In this document: one piece after another, positions 7,879 through 16,542 of the stretch
Position numbering within the stretch: position 1 is the stretch's first letter
How the letters are laid out: each line of letters opens with the position of its first letter
Assembly (NCBI GenBank): GCA_900315935.1
Contig: ONBB01000012.1
Location: 116,290 to 180,289, forward strand
Origin: an uncultured Bacteroidales bacterium
GTDB taxonomy: Bacteria > Bacteroidota > Bacteroidia > Bacteroidales > P3
Length of the DNA stretch: 64,000 nt
Reading direction: 5' to 3'
Notes under the pieces: model-generated
What the model was told of the DNA's origin: nothing
What the model saw: the letters and a program-made list of their open reading frames with translations, nothing else
Database searches by the model: none
Translations under genes and position numbers: made by a program

Positions 7879-8571
7879 ATGAAGAAGAAGTCCCTGTTTA
7901 TGACCCTATTGGCGGCCATCGTTTTCATTGCCTGCGACCGCGATGTGGTGCCGCTGCCCACCTCCATCGAGCACTTCACCGTCAGCTCCTCCAAGCGGGT
8001 CAAGTTTTCCAAGGGCAACCTGCAATACCACCCCGCCAGCGGGCAGTGGCGCATGGCCGAGGCGCAGCACGTCTACCTGGGCGACCCTCTGTACGATGTT
8101 GACGGCTGGGAAGACTATTTCCCTTGGAACCCAGAGGGTTGGAGCATCGGCGAGTGGCGCACCCTCTCGTCGGGGGAGTGGCACTACCTGCTCACCTTCC
8201 GCACCAATGCGCCCAAGAAACGCGGCCTGGTTTCGATAGAAGGCATCAATGGCCTGGCCCTCCTGCCCGACGGCTGGAAGCGTCCCTCTGGCATCCTCTT
8301 CTACGCTGATGCTGAAGACTATAGCACCAACGCCTACACCTTCGAGGAATGGGAAGTGATGGAAAAGGCGGGTGCCATCTTCCTCCCTGCCGCCGGCCAT
8401 GACCTCGGAGAACGGATAGAGGGCTTGGGTACCGAAGGATACTATTGGTCCACAACCGCTTACGACGACCTCGGCGCCTGGAACGTGGCCTTCCACTCGG
8501 CCGGCATCGGTGCCGTCTACGGCCACAACAAGTCGCACGGCTACTCCGTCCGCCTCGTCCGCGAGGACTGA
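7879..8571 (+). CDS. Lipoprotein with FISUMP-like (major paralogous) domain
   Basis: 230 residues from ATG 7879. The signal peptide ends in a lipobox (LLAAIVFIAC, Cys about residue 17). The remainder is a Bacteroidales surface-lipoprotein domain resembling the Fibrobacter succinogenes major paralogous domain: VKFSKGNLQYHPASGQWRMA, GEWHYLLTFR, GLALLPDGW, GAIFLPAAGHDLG, GYYWSTTAYDD and a final SVRLVRED. A distal resemblance to C-type-lectin/FGE folds is usual for this group. It stands alone, divergent from the glycosidase operon, and ligand or function is unknown. Confidence 0.7.
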   Translation: MKKKSLFMTLLAAIVFIACDRDVVPLPTSIEHFTVSSSKRVKFSKGNLQYHPASGQWRMAEAQHVYLGDPLYDVDGWEDYFPWNPEGWSIGEWRTLSSGEWHYLLTFRTNAPKKRGLVSIEGINGLALLPDGWKRPSGILFYADAEDYSTNAYTFEEWEVMEKAGAIFLPAAGHDLGERIEGLGTEGYYWSTTAYDDLGAWNVAFHSAGIGAVYGHNKSHGYSVRLVRED

Positions 8572-8662
8572 GCAGGATTGAACAAGTTTCCATCCACCTT
8601 CAATCCTTCCCCATACCCCAAATCTAGAGATATTTCTCTTCTGCATATATAAGCGTTGTGCT

Positions 8663-9343
8663 ATGATACTTAATACGATGACATACAAGGAGGTCTACGA
8701 TAATTATATGCGAGACCAATCCAAGGTGCTTTATTGGCGGAATAAATATGCTGACAAGTATCAAAAATCCATAAAGCCCAATTGCCCTATTCAGGTAAAA
8801 CACCAAATTGAGAAGAACGATTATATTATTTCTCTCTTTACAGAGAATCGTGTTCAATTATTTGAATATTATTTCCTTCCGTTCTTCAATAATAACCAGA
8901 GACTGCTTTTGGTTTGCCAAGAGACTCCTTGGATTGCACCTTGGGGAGAAGAAGTAGTGATTCCTGGTGTGCATTTATACACAATGCATTTTCTTGAAAG
9001 GTATAATGAGAGGTTTTTGAATTCGTTGCGGTCTTCTTTGAATGAGGTGGCTGGTGTGTTTTTTGGTCGAAATATAATGCGGTACCCGGTTAAGGTTACG
9101 GATGCAATAAATCGCAATATAGGGAAATATAGTGAGAATTCGCAGCTTGGATTTAAGATTAGAGATGGATTCTGTTTTACGGTGAGTGCATCTCAAAACA
9201 GTCAGGATTCGCCTATTCCCATGGCAGTATGCCATGTTTATACAACATTTGTTGGCAATAAGGATTTGTCCGAAGAGCAGTCGCAGGCTATTGCGGATGA
9301 ATGTGCCAAAACATTGTCGATGCACAAGAATCTCCTAGGCTAG
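8663..9343 (+). CDS. AT-rich orphan protein of unknown function
   Basis: 226 residues, starting at ATG 8663 (or the in-frame ATG at 8678, MTYKEVYDNY). No signal peptide or membrane segment. Visible features are a basic N-terminus (RNKYADKYQKSIKP), an aromatic FEYYFLPFFNNNQRLLLVCQETPW stretch and LYTMHFLERYNERF near the middle. I do not recognise the family. Base composition is much richer in A+T than its neighbours, which suggests acquisition. Its last 56 bases overlap, tail to tail, the end of the DUF6266 gene on the other strand. Confidence 0.6.
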   Translation: MILNTMTYKEVYDNYMRDQSKVLYWRNKYADKYQKSIKPNCPIQVKHQIEKNDYIISLFTENRVQLFEYYFLPFFNNNQRLLLVCQETPWIAPWGEEVVIPGVHLYTMHFLERYNERFLNSLRSSLNEVAGVFFGRNIMRYPVKVTDAINRNIGKYSENSQLGFKIRDGFCFTVSASQNSQDSPIPMAVCHVYTTFVGNKDLSEEQSQAIADECAKTLSMHKNLLG

Positions 9344-10136
9344 TTTTTTCTGGAGAAGGAGAGGTGGCGATGGTTATGGCGTTCCCTATTGATTTGTTTT
9401 CTTGCTGAATTACAGCGGATTCCCGCAGGGGTGAGCTTTGCAGGGTGTCAATTGTTGTGGCCTCCTGCGGAGTGGTGGTGGCGTAGGCCGTGGAGGATGC
9501 GTGGCCTTGAGTGTCGGTGGCGAAGAGATAGCAGTGGAGGTCTCTTCGGTTCCAATGATCTGGGAGCAAGATGGTTATGGTGCTGTCGGAGCGGCGGGCA
9601 GATGCAGCGAGGAGACTCTCGCGCGTGTGGGCGTTATAAATGTAGAGATGTACGCTGTCGCTTGATTTGCATCGGGGCAGAGGAGTGCGTCGTTCCCAGG
9701 AGGCGGTCAGCACCTGCCGCTCGTCCATCCGCCAGGTGGCGCCCAGGAGAGGGGCGACGGGACCGGAGGAGAGTGTGAGGTGTTGGTAATCACACAACTC
9801 CCCCTCTAAACCAGAGGTGTTGGCGCCGCCACAGGCGGCGGGGGCGTGTGCACGCCCGAAACAGCGCTTGTTCATCTTGACGAAGGCGTTGCCCTCGGTC
9901 ATCTGGTCACGGTTAGCCTTTTCCTTGAGACCTAACAACAAAGCCTGCCGTGCCGTGGCGGCGAAGCGCACCATGGAGATAAACCAGTCGCGTTCAAGCT
10001 GTTGGTTCTCTGTGTTGGGATAGTTGATTTCCCTGCGGTAGCCGCGGACTACGTGCTTGCCACGCCAGAGGTAGCCCACCACCATGCCTACTTTGCCTCG
10101 GAAGGGGCCGAGGATGCCCTGCTCCAATTTTGCCAT
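9288..10136 (-). CDS. DUF6266 family protein, copy 1, with in-frame palindromic element
   Basis: 282 residues. The N-terminus (MAKLEQGILGPFRGKVG, WRG, REINYPNTENQQLERDWF, MTEGNAFVKMNKRCFG) is the DUF6266 signature and is nearly identical to the copy at 49225-50309. Residues about 96-115 (HAPAACGGANTSGLEGEL) are encoded by a REP-like palindrome (9796-9850) and are followed by the normal LTLSSGPVAPL continuation. The middle carries two Ig-like strands (LYIYNAHTRE, ITILLPDHW). The last ~60 residues are low in conservation and rich in Thr/Ser, and overlap the convergent gene. Role unknown; DUF6266 proteins are common and multi-copy in Bacteroidetes. Confidence 0.8.
   Translation of the reverse strand: MAKLEQGILGPFRGKVGMVVGYLWRGKHVVRGYRREINYPNTENQQLERDWFISMVRFAATARQALLLGLKEKANRDQMTEGNAFVKMNKRCFGRAHAPAACGGANTSGLEGELCDYQHLTLSSGPVAPLLGATWRMDERQVLTASWERRTPLPRCKSSDSVHLYIYNAHTRESLLAASARRSDSTITILLPDHWNRRDLHCYLFATDTQGHASSTAYATTTPQEATTIDTLQSSPLRESAVIQQENKSIGNAITIATSPSPEKTSLGDSCASTMFWHIHPQ
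9796..9850. repeat. REP-like palindromic element, copy A1, inside DUF6266 copy 1
   Basis: AACTCCCCCTCTAAACCAGAGG..., then GCCGCCACAGGCGGC and GGGGGCGTGTG. Close relatives are at 49826-49872 and 49965-50023; inverted or diverged ones at 49907-49955 and 23811-23856. The insertion keeps the frame. Confidence 0.85.
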
Positions 10137-10174
10137 ATATCTTGAATTTTATTGTTTTACGACAAATTTGGCAA

Positions 10175-10182
10175 CAAAGATA
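10175..10182 (-). promoter_or_regulatory. -7 element of DUF6266 copy 1
   Basis: TATCTTTG on the minus strand, about 39 bases upstream of ATG 10136. Confidence 0.6.
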
Positions 10183-10332
10183 ACGGAGTAGGCGACGCGT
10201 TTCTTTCGAAGGGTTCCATGTTCGTTGTCCTGGTTGTTTGTGTTGTCGTTGGTTGTCGTTTTGAAACAAACAACGTCGGGAATTTGGCTTTATTGTGCCC
10301 ATTCACTAATCAAAGAAGAAGGTAGGAAGAAG

Positions 10333-10485
10333 ATGATGATTTCAATTAGCTGTATGTCAGTGGGCTGTGTTGGTGCGAAAATCTGGTTTTTCCACAAAAA
10401 ATGTGTTTTTTTTTCAAAAAGTTTTCCGCCATGTCGGATTTATTTTGTAATTTTGCAGCCTCAAAATATTTGTACTATAATATAA
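10333..10485 (+). other. Possible small ORF divergent from DUF6266 copy 1
   Basis: The 364-base gap before the next gene contains a 50-codon frame from ATG 10333 whose N-terminus (ISISCMSVGCVGAKIWFF) resembles the 40-codon frame at 50406-50528, which occupies the same divergent position next to the other DUF6266 copy. The DNA around the two ATGs is also alike (a GGAAGAAGATGA stretch). The frame runs through the promoter at 10448, so its 3' half is unlikely to be coding. It could equally be a conserved noncoding element. Confidence 0.3.
10448..10455 (+). promoter_or_regulatory. -7 element of the hemerythrin-LuxR / Tat operon
   Basis: TAATTTTG followed by CAGCC, with CCGCCATGTCGG about 20 bases upstream, matching the GCCATGTCGG spacer region of other promoters here (tRNA at 43483). 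Leader of about 40 bases to GTG 10501. Confidence 0.6.
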
Positions 10486-10500
10486 TAATACATTCTGACC

Positions 10501-11361
10501 GTGGGCAAGCGAACTATATTCACCGGCCGCATGAAGATGGCCGACATGATAGCATCCAACTATGACCTCATCCTTATGTTGCCGCGTTTCGGCATCCACC
10601 TGGGCTTCGGCGAGAAGACCATCAAGGAGGTCTGCCGCGAGTTTGGGGTCGACGATTTCTTCTTCCTCACCGTGTGCAACATATACACCTTCGATGACTT
10701 TCGTCCCGACGACGAGGAGATTGCCCGGATTGACAACCGGCTGGTGGTGGAGCACCTGCAGGCATCGCACCGCTACTATACCGAGGAGCGCCTGCCGCAC
10801 ATGCAGCGCCATCTGGACCATATCGCCGACTCGGCAGGCGAGCAGTCGGCCGCCATATTGAAGAAGTACTTTGCCGACTACTGCCGCGAGGTGCGCGAGC
10901 ATGTGCGCCGCGAGGAACGCAACCTGGCCAATATGCTCACCGCCCTGCGCGAGGGCGAGCCGTTGAGCAAGGGTGTCAGCGATCACTATGTGAAGAGCCA
11001 CGACAGCATCAAGGACAAGCTCTCCGACCTCACGCAGATTATCTACAAGTATATCCCCGGCGAGCGCCTCAACGAGGAGATGATGGAGCTGGTGTTCGAC
11101 ATCATGCAGCTCAGCCGCGACCTGGAGAAGCATGCCGAGATAGAGGAGATGCTCCTCCTGCCGCCCGAGGACCATTCGCTCTCGGAGCGCGAGCAGGAGG
11201 TGCTCGAGTTGGTGGCGCAGGGATTGAGCAGCAAGGAAATCGCCTCGCGTCTCAACATTACAGTCAACACCGTCAACACGCACCGCAAGAGTATCACCCG
11301 CAAGACCGGCATCAAGTCGGTGGCCGGCCTGGCGGTGTATGCCATGCTTAAGAAGAATTAA
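10501..11361 (+). CDS. Hemerythrin-like HHE domain fused to LuxR-type HTH regulator
   Basis: 286 residues, GTG start at 10501. Residues about 1-75 resemble the N-terminal DUF542/ScdA-like region of Fe-S repair proteins (GFGEKTIKEVCREFGVDDFFFL). Residues 80-210 are an all-helical hemerythrin-type domain with spaced His/Glu ligands (VEHLQASH, MQRHLDHI, VREHVRREE, HYVKSHDSI, EKHAEIEE). Residues 218-280 are a LuxR/GerE HTH (LSEREQEVLELVAQGLSSKEIASRLNITVNTVNTHRKSI). A di-iron centre would make this a sensor of oxygen, NO or redox state that controls transcription. It is followed within 12 bases by a polyferredoxin gene, so it probably regulates its own Fe-S and Tat operon. The sensing role is inference. 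Confidence 0.85.
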   Translation: MGKRTIFTGRMKMADMIASNYDLILMLPRFGIHLGFGEKTIKEVCREFGVDDFFFLTVCNIYTFDDFRPDDEEIARIDNRLVVEHLQASHRYYTEERLPHMQRHLDHIADSAGEQSAAILKKYFADYCREVREHVRREERNLANMLTALREGEPLSKGVSDHYVKSHDSIKDKLSDLTQIIYKYIPGERLNEEMMELVFDIMQLSRDLEKHAEIEEMLLLPPEDHSLSEREQEVLELVAQGLSSKEIASRLNITVNTVNTHRKSITRKTGIKSVAGLAVYAMLKKN

Positions 11362-11373
11362 TCCTAAAAACCC

Positions 11374-12750
11374 ATGTATAAGTATTTCAAATACATCCGA
11401 ATGTTTCTGGCAGGGTTGATGCTGGTAGGCATCACGGCCCTGCTGCTGGATTGCACCGGCGTGCTGCGCCACTGGCTGGGCTGGGCGCCCAAGGTACAGC
11501 TCCTGCCCGCCATCCTGGCCCTGAACTTTGTGGTTGTGGTGGCCGTCCTGTTGGTAACTGTCCTCATCGGCCGCCTCTACTGCTCGCTTATCTGCCCGAT
11601 GGGTATCATGCAGGATGTGCTCATTTGGCTGCACAAGGTGTGGCCCTCGCGCCGCAAGTCCCGTTATCGCAAACCCTTGCCTTGGCTACGCTACACCGTG
11701 CTGGCCTTGTTTGTCATCCTTATGGTCTTCGGTCTCAACAGCCTAGCCGTCCTCATCGCCCCCTACAGCGCATACGCCCGCATGGTGCAGGGTTTTGCCT
11801 CCGGCGGTGTCATGCTGGCGGTCGCTATCGCCTCGGCTGTGCTTATGGTCGTCATGACCTTGTGGGGGCGCCTCTGGTGCAACACCGCCTGCCCCGTCGG
11901 CACCTTGCTGGGGTTGGTCGCCAAGCATCGCATTTTCGGCATCCGCATCGATGCCTCGAAGTGCGTCGGCTGCCACCAGTGCGAGCAGGGCTGCAAATGC
12001 TCCTGTATCGACATTGACGGCGGCTGCAAGGTGGACGACTCGCGCTGTGTCGACTGCTGGAACTGCCTCTCCAAGTGCAAGTTCGGTGCCATTAGTATTG
12101 CTAGCAAAACTGGTAACACGAGTTCTACTAGTGAAGTCGACCCCTCGCGCCGCGCTTTCGTGGCCACCACCCTTGCCGTCGGCGCCACCACTGCCCTGCA
12201 TGCGCAGGAGCAGAAGATGGACGGCGGCCTGGCTGTGCTGCTCGACAAGTCGGTCCCCAAGCGCCAGGTGCCTCTCCGTCCCTTCGGTGCCATCAGTCAG
12301 AAGAACTTCGAGAGCCGCTGCACCGCCTGCCAGCTCTGCGTCAGCCAGTGCCCAGAGAAGGTGCTGCGCCCCTCGACCGACCTCGGCACCTTCCTGCAGC
12401 CCTATATGGCCTACGACCAGGGCTACTGCCGCATGGCCTGCACCCGCTGCAGCGAGGTGTGCCCCAGCGGTGCCATACAGCCCGTCAGCCGTGAGCAGAA
12501 GACCGCCATCAGCATCGGCCTCGCCGTTACGCTGCACGACAACTGCATCTCCACCCAAGGCGTCAATTGCGGTGCCTGCGCCCGCCACTGCCCTGCCCAG
12601 GCCATCACTATGGTGGAGGCCGGCGGCATGACGGTACCCTCGGTCAACGAGAGCAAGTGCACCGGCTGCGGCGCCTGCGAGTACTACTGCCCCGCCCGCC
12701 CCATGACGGCCATCTACGTCGAAGGCCGCCAGCATCACACCGAAATCTAA
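11374..12750 (+). CDS. NapH-like membrane polyferredoxin with C-terminal ferredoxin module
   Basis: 458 residues. The N-terminal half has about four membrane helices and the paired motifs LYCSLICPMG and LWCNTACPVG typical of NapH/NosR/CcoG-type proteins. Cluster motifs CVGCHQCEQGCKC and CVDCWNCLSKC follow. Around residue 256 is a Tat-like signal (DPSRRAFVATTLAVGATTALHA), then a second ferredoxin unit with CTACQLCVSQC, CTRCSEVC, CGACARHC and CTGCGACEYYC. It therefore looks like a NapH-type membrane protein fused to a NapF/G-like exported ferredoxin. The likely role is to carry electrons from the membrane to a periplasmic reductase; the Tat-exported aldo/keto reductase two genes downstream is the natural partner. 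Confidence 0.85.
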   Translation: MYKYFKYIRMFLAGLMLVGITALLLDCTGVLRHWLGWAPKVQLLPAILALNFVVVVAVLLVTVLIGRLYCSLICPMGIMQDVLIWLHKVWPSRRKSRYRKPLPWLRYTVLALFVILMVFGLNSLAVLIAPYSAYARMVQGFASGGVMLAVAIASAVLMVVMTLWGRLWCNTACPVGTLLGLVAKHRIFGIRIDASKCVGCHQCEQGCKCSCIDIDGGCKVDDSRCVDCWNCLSKCKFGAISIASKTGNTSSTSEVDPSRRAFVATTLAVGATTALHAQEQKMDGGLAVLLDKSVPKRQVPLRPFGAISQKNFESRCTACQLCVSQCPEKVLRPSTDLGTFLQPYMAYDQGYCRMACTRCSEVCPSGAIQPVSREQKTAISIGLAVTLHDNCISTQGVNCGACARHCPAQAITMVEAGGMTVPSVNESKCTGCGACEYYCPARPMTAIYVEGRQHHTEI

Positions 12751-12778
12751 CCCTACAACTCAATTAAATACCCCCATT

Positions 12779-13735
12779 ATGGACATTTCTACAAAAGTGA
12801 ACGAAGCCATCCGCTATGTCGGAACCTTCAAATTCTGGAAAGAGCTGGTCATCATGACCCTCGGTATGATGGTTACCGCCGCCGCTGTCTACTACTTCCT
12901 GGTCCCCAGCAAACTCATCATCGGCACCATCAGCGGTCTCTCCATCGTACTCTCCAACATCTTCGGCGGCAACCTTGGCACCTGGATTACCTGCATCAAC
13001 ATCCTGCTGCTCATCCTGGCCTTCATACTGATTGACAGCGAGTTCGGCTTCAAGACCGTCTACACCGCCCTCATCCTCGGCCCGCTGACCCAGTTCTGGG
13101 ATGCTGTCTACCCTTGGCAAAACATTGCCAACACCAACATCGTTACCGGCAGCCCCTCGGTCATGGGCGACCCTTGGCTGGATCTCTGCTGCTTCGTGCT
13201 GCTGCTCTCCGCGGCCCAGGCCCTGATGTTCAGCATCAATGCCTCGACCGGCGGCCTTGACATCCTGGCCAAGATTGTCAACAAATTCCTTCACTTCGAC
13301 ATCGGTGCATCGGTCTCTGTGGCTGGTGCCGTCATCTGCTGCACCGCCTTCTTCATCAACGACTTCCGCATGGTGGTCATCGGCCTCATCGGCACCTGGA
13401 TCAATGGCCTGGTGGTCGACTACTTCACCGCCACGCTTAACAACCGCAAGCGCATCTGCATCGTCAGCAAGGACTACGACCGCATCCGCCACTATATCAT
13501 CAATGACCTGCGCCGTGGCTGCACCCTCTACGAGGTAACCGGTGGTTACAGCGGAGAGAAGAGCATCGAACTGGTCGCTCTGCTGGGCAAGGACGAGTTC
13601 AGCAGCCTCATGCATTGGCTCAAGGAGAACGATGTCAATGCCTTCACCACCGCCAGCAACGTCAGCGAGGTTTACGGCACCTGGTTCAGTACCCAGAAGC
13701 GCAAGCAGCTGCTTGAAGAACAGAAAAAGAGATAA
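12779..13735 (+). CDS. YitT family membrane protein (DUF161 + DUF2179)
   Basis: 318 residues with about six membrane helices in the first 220 residues, containing family runs VPSKLIIGTISGLSIVLSN and NASTGGLDILAKIVNKF, then a soluble DUF2179 C-terminal domain (RKRICIVSKDYDRI, GCTLYEVTGGYSGEKSIEL). YitT proteins are widespread with no settled substrate; transport or sensing has been suggested. Located 28 bases after the polyferredoxin and 5 bases before the aldo/keto reductase, so it is co-transcribed with the redox genes. Confidence 0.88.
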   Translation: MDISTKVNEAIRYVGTFKFWKELVIMTLGMMVTAAAVYYFLVPSKLIIGTISGLSIVLSNIFGGNLGTWITCINILLLILAFILIDSEFGFKTVYTALILGPLTQFWDAVYPWQNIANTNIVTGSPSVMGDPWLDLCCFVLLLSAAQALMFSINASTGGLDILAKIVNKFLHFDIGASVSVAGAVICCTAFFINDFRMVVIGLIGTWINGLVVDYFTATLNNRKRICIVSKDYDRIRHYIINDLRRGCTLYEVTGGYSGEKSIELVALLGKDEFSSLMHWLKENDVNAFTTASNVSEVYGTWFSTQKRKQLLEEQKKR

Positions 13736-13740
13736 ATACA

Positions 13741-15132
13741 ATGGATAGAAGAGATTTTCTGAAAGGAATGGCGGGTGCCGTTGCGGCGGGTGCCGTGGTG
13801 GCTGCCGGCTGCGACAACCCCAATAGCGTGCCTGCCGAGGGCATGACCGCCGGCGAGGTGCCGATGGGTCAGATGACCTATCGCCCCGATGCCCATGGGC
13901 AGCAAGTGTCGCTGCTCGGATTTGGCATGATGCGCCTGCCTGTGGAAGGTGGCGGATCGGGTCGCGAGAACCCCGGTGCCCCCATCGACCAGGAGATGGT
14001 CAACCAGCAGGTAGACTACGCCATTGAGCACGGTGTCAACTACTTCGACACATCCCCTGTCTATTGTCAGGGCCGTTCCGAGACCTGCACCGGCATTGCC
14101 CTCAGCCGCCACCCCCGCGACAAGTACCTCGTGGCCACCAAGCTATCCAACTTCCGCAACTGGACTCCCGAGGCCAGCCTGAAGATGTACCGCGAGTCGT
14201 TCGAGAAGCTGCAGGTCGACCACATCGACTACTATCTCCTCCACTCGTTCGGCATGGTCGACGACGAAGGCAAAAGCGACTTCGAGAAGCGCTTCGTTGA
14301 CAACGGCATGCTCGACTTCCTCATGAAGGAGCGCGAGGCAGGCCGTATCCGCAATCTCGGCTGGTCGTTCCACGGCATGCAGGAGGAGTTCGACAAGGTG
14401 GTCGCATTGCACGACAAATACCACTGGGACTTCGCCCAGATACAGATGAACTATGTCGACTGGCACTACGCCAAGGAAATCAATCCCCGCAATGTGGAGG
14501 GCGAGCACCTCTATACCGAGCTGGACAAGCGCGAGATACCCGTCGTCATCATGGAGCCCCTGCTCGGCGGCCGCCTGGCCACCCTCAACGACCATGCCGC
14601 CGCGCAGCTCAAGGCCCGCGAGCCGAACCAGAGCCTCGCCTCCTGGTCGTTCCGTTTCTGCGGCACCTTCCCGCGAGTGATGACCTCGCTCAGTGGCATG
14701 ACCTTCATGGAGCATCTGCAGGACAACCTCCGCACCCACTCGCCCCTCAAGCCCCTGAACGCAGAGGAACTGGCCCTGCTGGAGCGTATCGCCGACGAGT
14801 TCGCCCACTATCCCGCCGTCCCCTGCACCACCTGCCAGTACTGCATGCCCTGCCCCTATGGCCTCGACATCCCCGGCATCTTCACCCACTACAACAAGTG
14901 CCTCAACGAGGGTAACATAGCCCTCGAGGGCACTATGGAGCAGCGCGAGTTCCGCCGTGCCCGCAAGGCGTTCCTCACCTCCTACGACAAGAGCATTGAG
15001 CGCCTGCGCCAAGCCGACCACTGCATCGACTGCGGCGAGTGTGTCAAACACTGTCCGCAGGGCATCAAGATACCCGAGAAGATGCACATGATTGAAGATT
15101 ACACCAACAAACTTAAAGATTCACTGGTATGA
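13741..15132 (+). CDS. Tat-exported aldo/keto reductase with two 4Fe-4S motifs
   Basis: 463 residues. The N-terminus [24 protein letters not shown] combines a twin-arginine motif with a lipobox, predicting Tat export and lipid anchoring. The AKR barrel covers about residues 50-350 ([59 protein letters not shown]). A C-terminal ferredoxin domain has [13 protein letters not shown] and [15 protein letters not shown]. Enzymes of this type couple an Fe-S centre to NAD(P)-fold or flavin chemistry; substrate is unknown. The gene overlaps tatA by 4 bases, tying export machinery to its cargo. Confidence 0.88.
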   Translation: MDRRDFLKGMAGAVAAGAVVAAGCDNPNSVPAEGMTAGEVPMGQMTYRPDAHGQQVSLLGFGMMRLPVEGGGSGRENPGAPIDQEMVNQQVDYAIEHGVNYFDTSPVYCQGRSETCTGIALSRHPRDKYLVATKLSNFRNWTPEASLKMYRESFEKLQVDHIDYYLLHSFGMVDDEGKSDFEKRFVDNGMLDFLMKEREAGRIRNLGWSFHGMQEEFDKVVALHDKYHWDFAQIQMNYVDWHYAKEINPRNVEGEHLYTELDKREIPVVIMEPLLGGRLATLNDHAAAQLKAREPNQSLASWSFRFCGTFPRVMTSLSGMTFMEHLQDNLRTHSPLKPLNAEELALLERIADEFAHYPAVPCTTCQYCMPCPYGLDIPGIFTHYNKCLNEGNIALEGTMEQREFRRARKAFLTSYDKSIERLRQADHCIDCGECVKHCPQGIKIPEKMHMIEDYTNKLKDSLV

Positions 15133-15320
15133 AACTCCTCTTTTTAGGCACCTGGGAGATTATCCTCATTGTCCTTGCCGTGCTGCTGCTATTCGGCGGC
15201 AAGAAGATACCCGAGCTTATGAAGGGCGTCGGCAAGGGCGTCAAGAGCTTCAAAGACGGCATGAATGGCATCGGAGAAGATGAAGGCGGAAAAGGGAAGG
15301 GTGAAAGTGAGGTCAAATAG
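15129..15320 (+). CDS. tatA: Sec-independent translocase subunit TatA
   Basis: 63 residues: a short N-terminal membrane helix ([15 protein letters not shown]), the [16 protein letters not shown] amphipathic helix that defines TatA/E, and a charged Gly/Lys/Glu tail. Start ATG overlaps the stop of the aldo/keto reductase. TatC follows. No separate tatB is visible, consistent with minimal TatAC systems in Bacteroidetes. Confidence 0.95.
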   Translation: MKLLFLGTWEIILIVLAVLLLFGGKKIPELMKGVGKGVKSFKDGMNGIGEDEGGKGKGESEVK

Positions 15321-15355
15321 CTTGCCGCTTTAAACTTTCCACACACTCCACCGGC

Positions 15356-16048
15356 ATGACCTTCTGGGACCACTTGGATGCCCTGCGCTCGCACCTTTGG
15401 CGTATGCTGCTGGCTGTGCTGATGGCGGCTGTGGCTTGTTTCTGCTTTAAGGATGCACTCTTCGGGGTAGTGCTGAGGCCCAAGCCGGCCGACCTTACGC
15501 TTATCAACGTCGACATCGCGCAGCAGTTCCTTACCCACATGCGCGTGTCGCTGCTGACAGGTCTGCTTCTCGCGGCTCCCTATCTTATTTACCAGCTCTT
15601 TGCCTTCGTGGCTCCCGGCCTATACAGTGCCGAACGGCGCATAACCGTCCGTGCCTTGGCTGGCGCTTGCCTGTTGTTCTATGCCGGAGTGGCGCTCAAC
15701 TACTTCGTTATCTTTCCCTTTGCAGTCCGCTTTCTTGGCGGTTACCAGGTGAGTGCCGAGGTGCAGAACCTCATATCGCTCACCTCCTATGTCGACCTCC
15801 TTCTGCTGATGAGCCTGCTGATGGGTATCCTATTCGAGCTGCCGGTGCTATGCTGGCTGCTGGGCAAGGTGGGTTTGCTCAAGGCGGAGGCCATGCAGCG
15901 CTACCGCCGCCATGCCGTGGTGGCCATCCTCGTACTCGGCGCCGTCATTACACCCACCGGCGACCCCGTTACCCTCGCGCTGGTATCCGTTCCGATATAC
16001 CTCTTGTGGGAGTTGAGCATATTGATAGTCAAACGCGTAACGAAATGA
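15356..16048 (+). CDS. tatC: Sec-independent translocase subunit TatC
   Basis: 230 residues with six membrane helices; TFWDHLDALRSHLWR at the N-terminus is the conserved TatC opening (usual consensus HLxELRxR). FAFVAPGLYSAERR and VGLLKAEAMQRYRRHAVVAILVLGAVITPTGDPVT are the characteristic periplasmic-loop and late-helix motifs. Receives twin-arginine precursors, here presumably the adjacent aldo/keto reductase and perhaps the polyferredoxin module. Overlaps the next gene by ATGA. Confidence 0.95.
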   Translation: MTFWDHLDALRSHLWRMLLAVLMAAVACFCFKDALFGVVLRPKPADLTLINVDIAQQFLTHMRVSLLTGLLLAAPYLIYQLFAFVAPGLYSAERRITVRALAGACLLFYAGVALNYFVIFPFAVRFLGGYQVSAEVQNLISLTSYVDLLLLMSLLMGILFELPVLCWLLGKVGLLKAEAMQRYRRHAVVAILVLGAVITPTGDPVTLALVSVPIYLLWELSILIVKRVTK

Positions 16049-16539
16049 AACATATCCTATATTTTGCAGCGGCATGCCTCCTGATGGCAGCCTGCCAGCA
16101 CCCACAGAAGCCGGCATCGCAGTGTGGCAATGCCCTGATGGCCTATGCCGAGCGCTACCCGGAGGCCCAGCCGCAGGACCTCTACAAGCTGGTGTTTCAA
16201 GACCTATACGGGCCGGGGCACCTGCTGACTGACTCGGTTGCGGCCCTGCGCTATATCGGGCGCGAGATGGAGGAGATGCCGGACACTACGGCATTTCCCC
16301 TGTATGAGTACACACTCTGCGACAGTAATTTCGTGCGCGTCAACCTTATCTTCCTCAAGCGCGGCACCCTTCAGCTGGCACCCTTCGTATCGGCCGTACT
16401 GCGCAGCGCCGAGGGGCTGCCGACACCCGACCCACGCTTCGTCATGTCGCACAGCCAGCAGTTCAAGGATGCCTACCACCTCCACTACCGCATCATCCGG
16501 CGCGACATCTTTGAAAAAGAGATACTTCCTCTACTTTAG
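16045..16539 (+). CDS. Small lipoprotein of unknown function
   Basis: 164 residues from ATG 16045, which overlaps the tatC stop (ATGA). Signal peptide with lipobox LLMAACQ (Cys about 16). The body has LMAYAERYPEAQPQDLYKLVFQDLYGPGHLL and a C-terminal FKDAYHLHYRIIRRDIFEKEILPLL. I do not recognise a functional family. Position at the end of the Tat/redox operon suggests co-transcription, with no direct evidence of a shared role. Confidence 0.7.
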   Translation: MKHILYFAAACLLMAACQHPQKPASQCGNALMAYAERYPEAQPQDLYKLVFQDLYGPGHLLTDSVAALRYIGREMEEMPDTTAFPLYEYTLCDSNFVRVNLIFLKRGTLQLAPFVSAVLRSAEGLPTPDPRFVMSHSQQFKDAYHLHYRIIRRDIFEKEILPLL

Positions 16540-16542
16540 TGT

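Noticed and set aside
10414-12738. Long minus-strand frames across the hemerythrin-LuxR and polyferredoxin genes
   Set aside because: Shadow frames; the plus strand has a regulator and many CxxCxxC motifs that are unmistakable.
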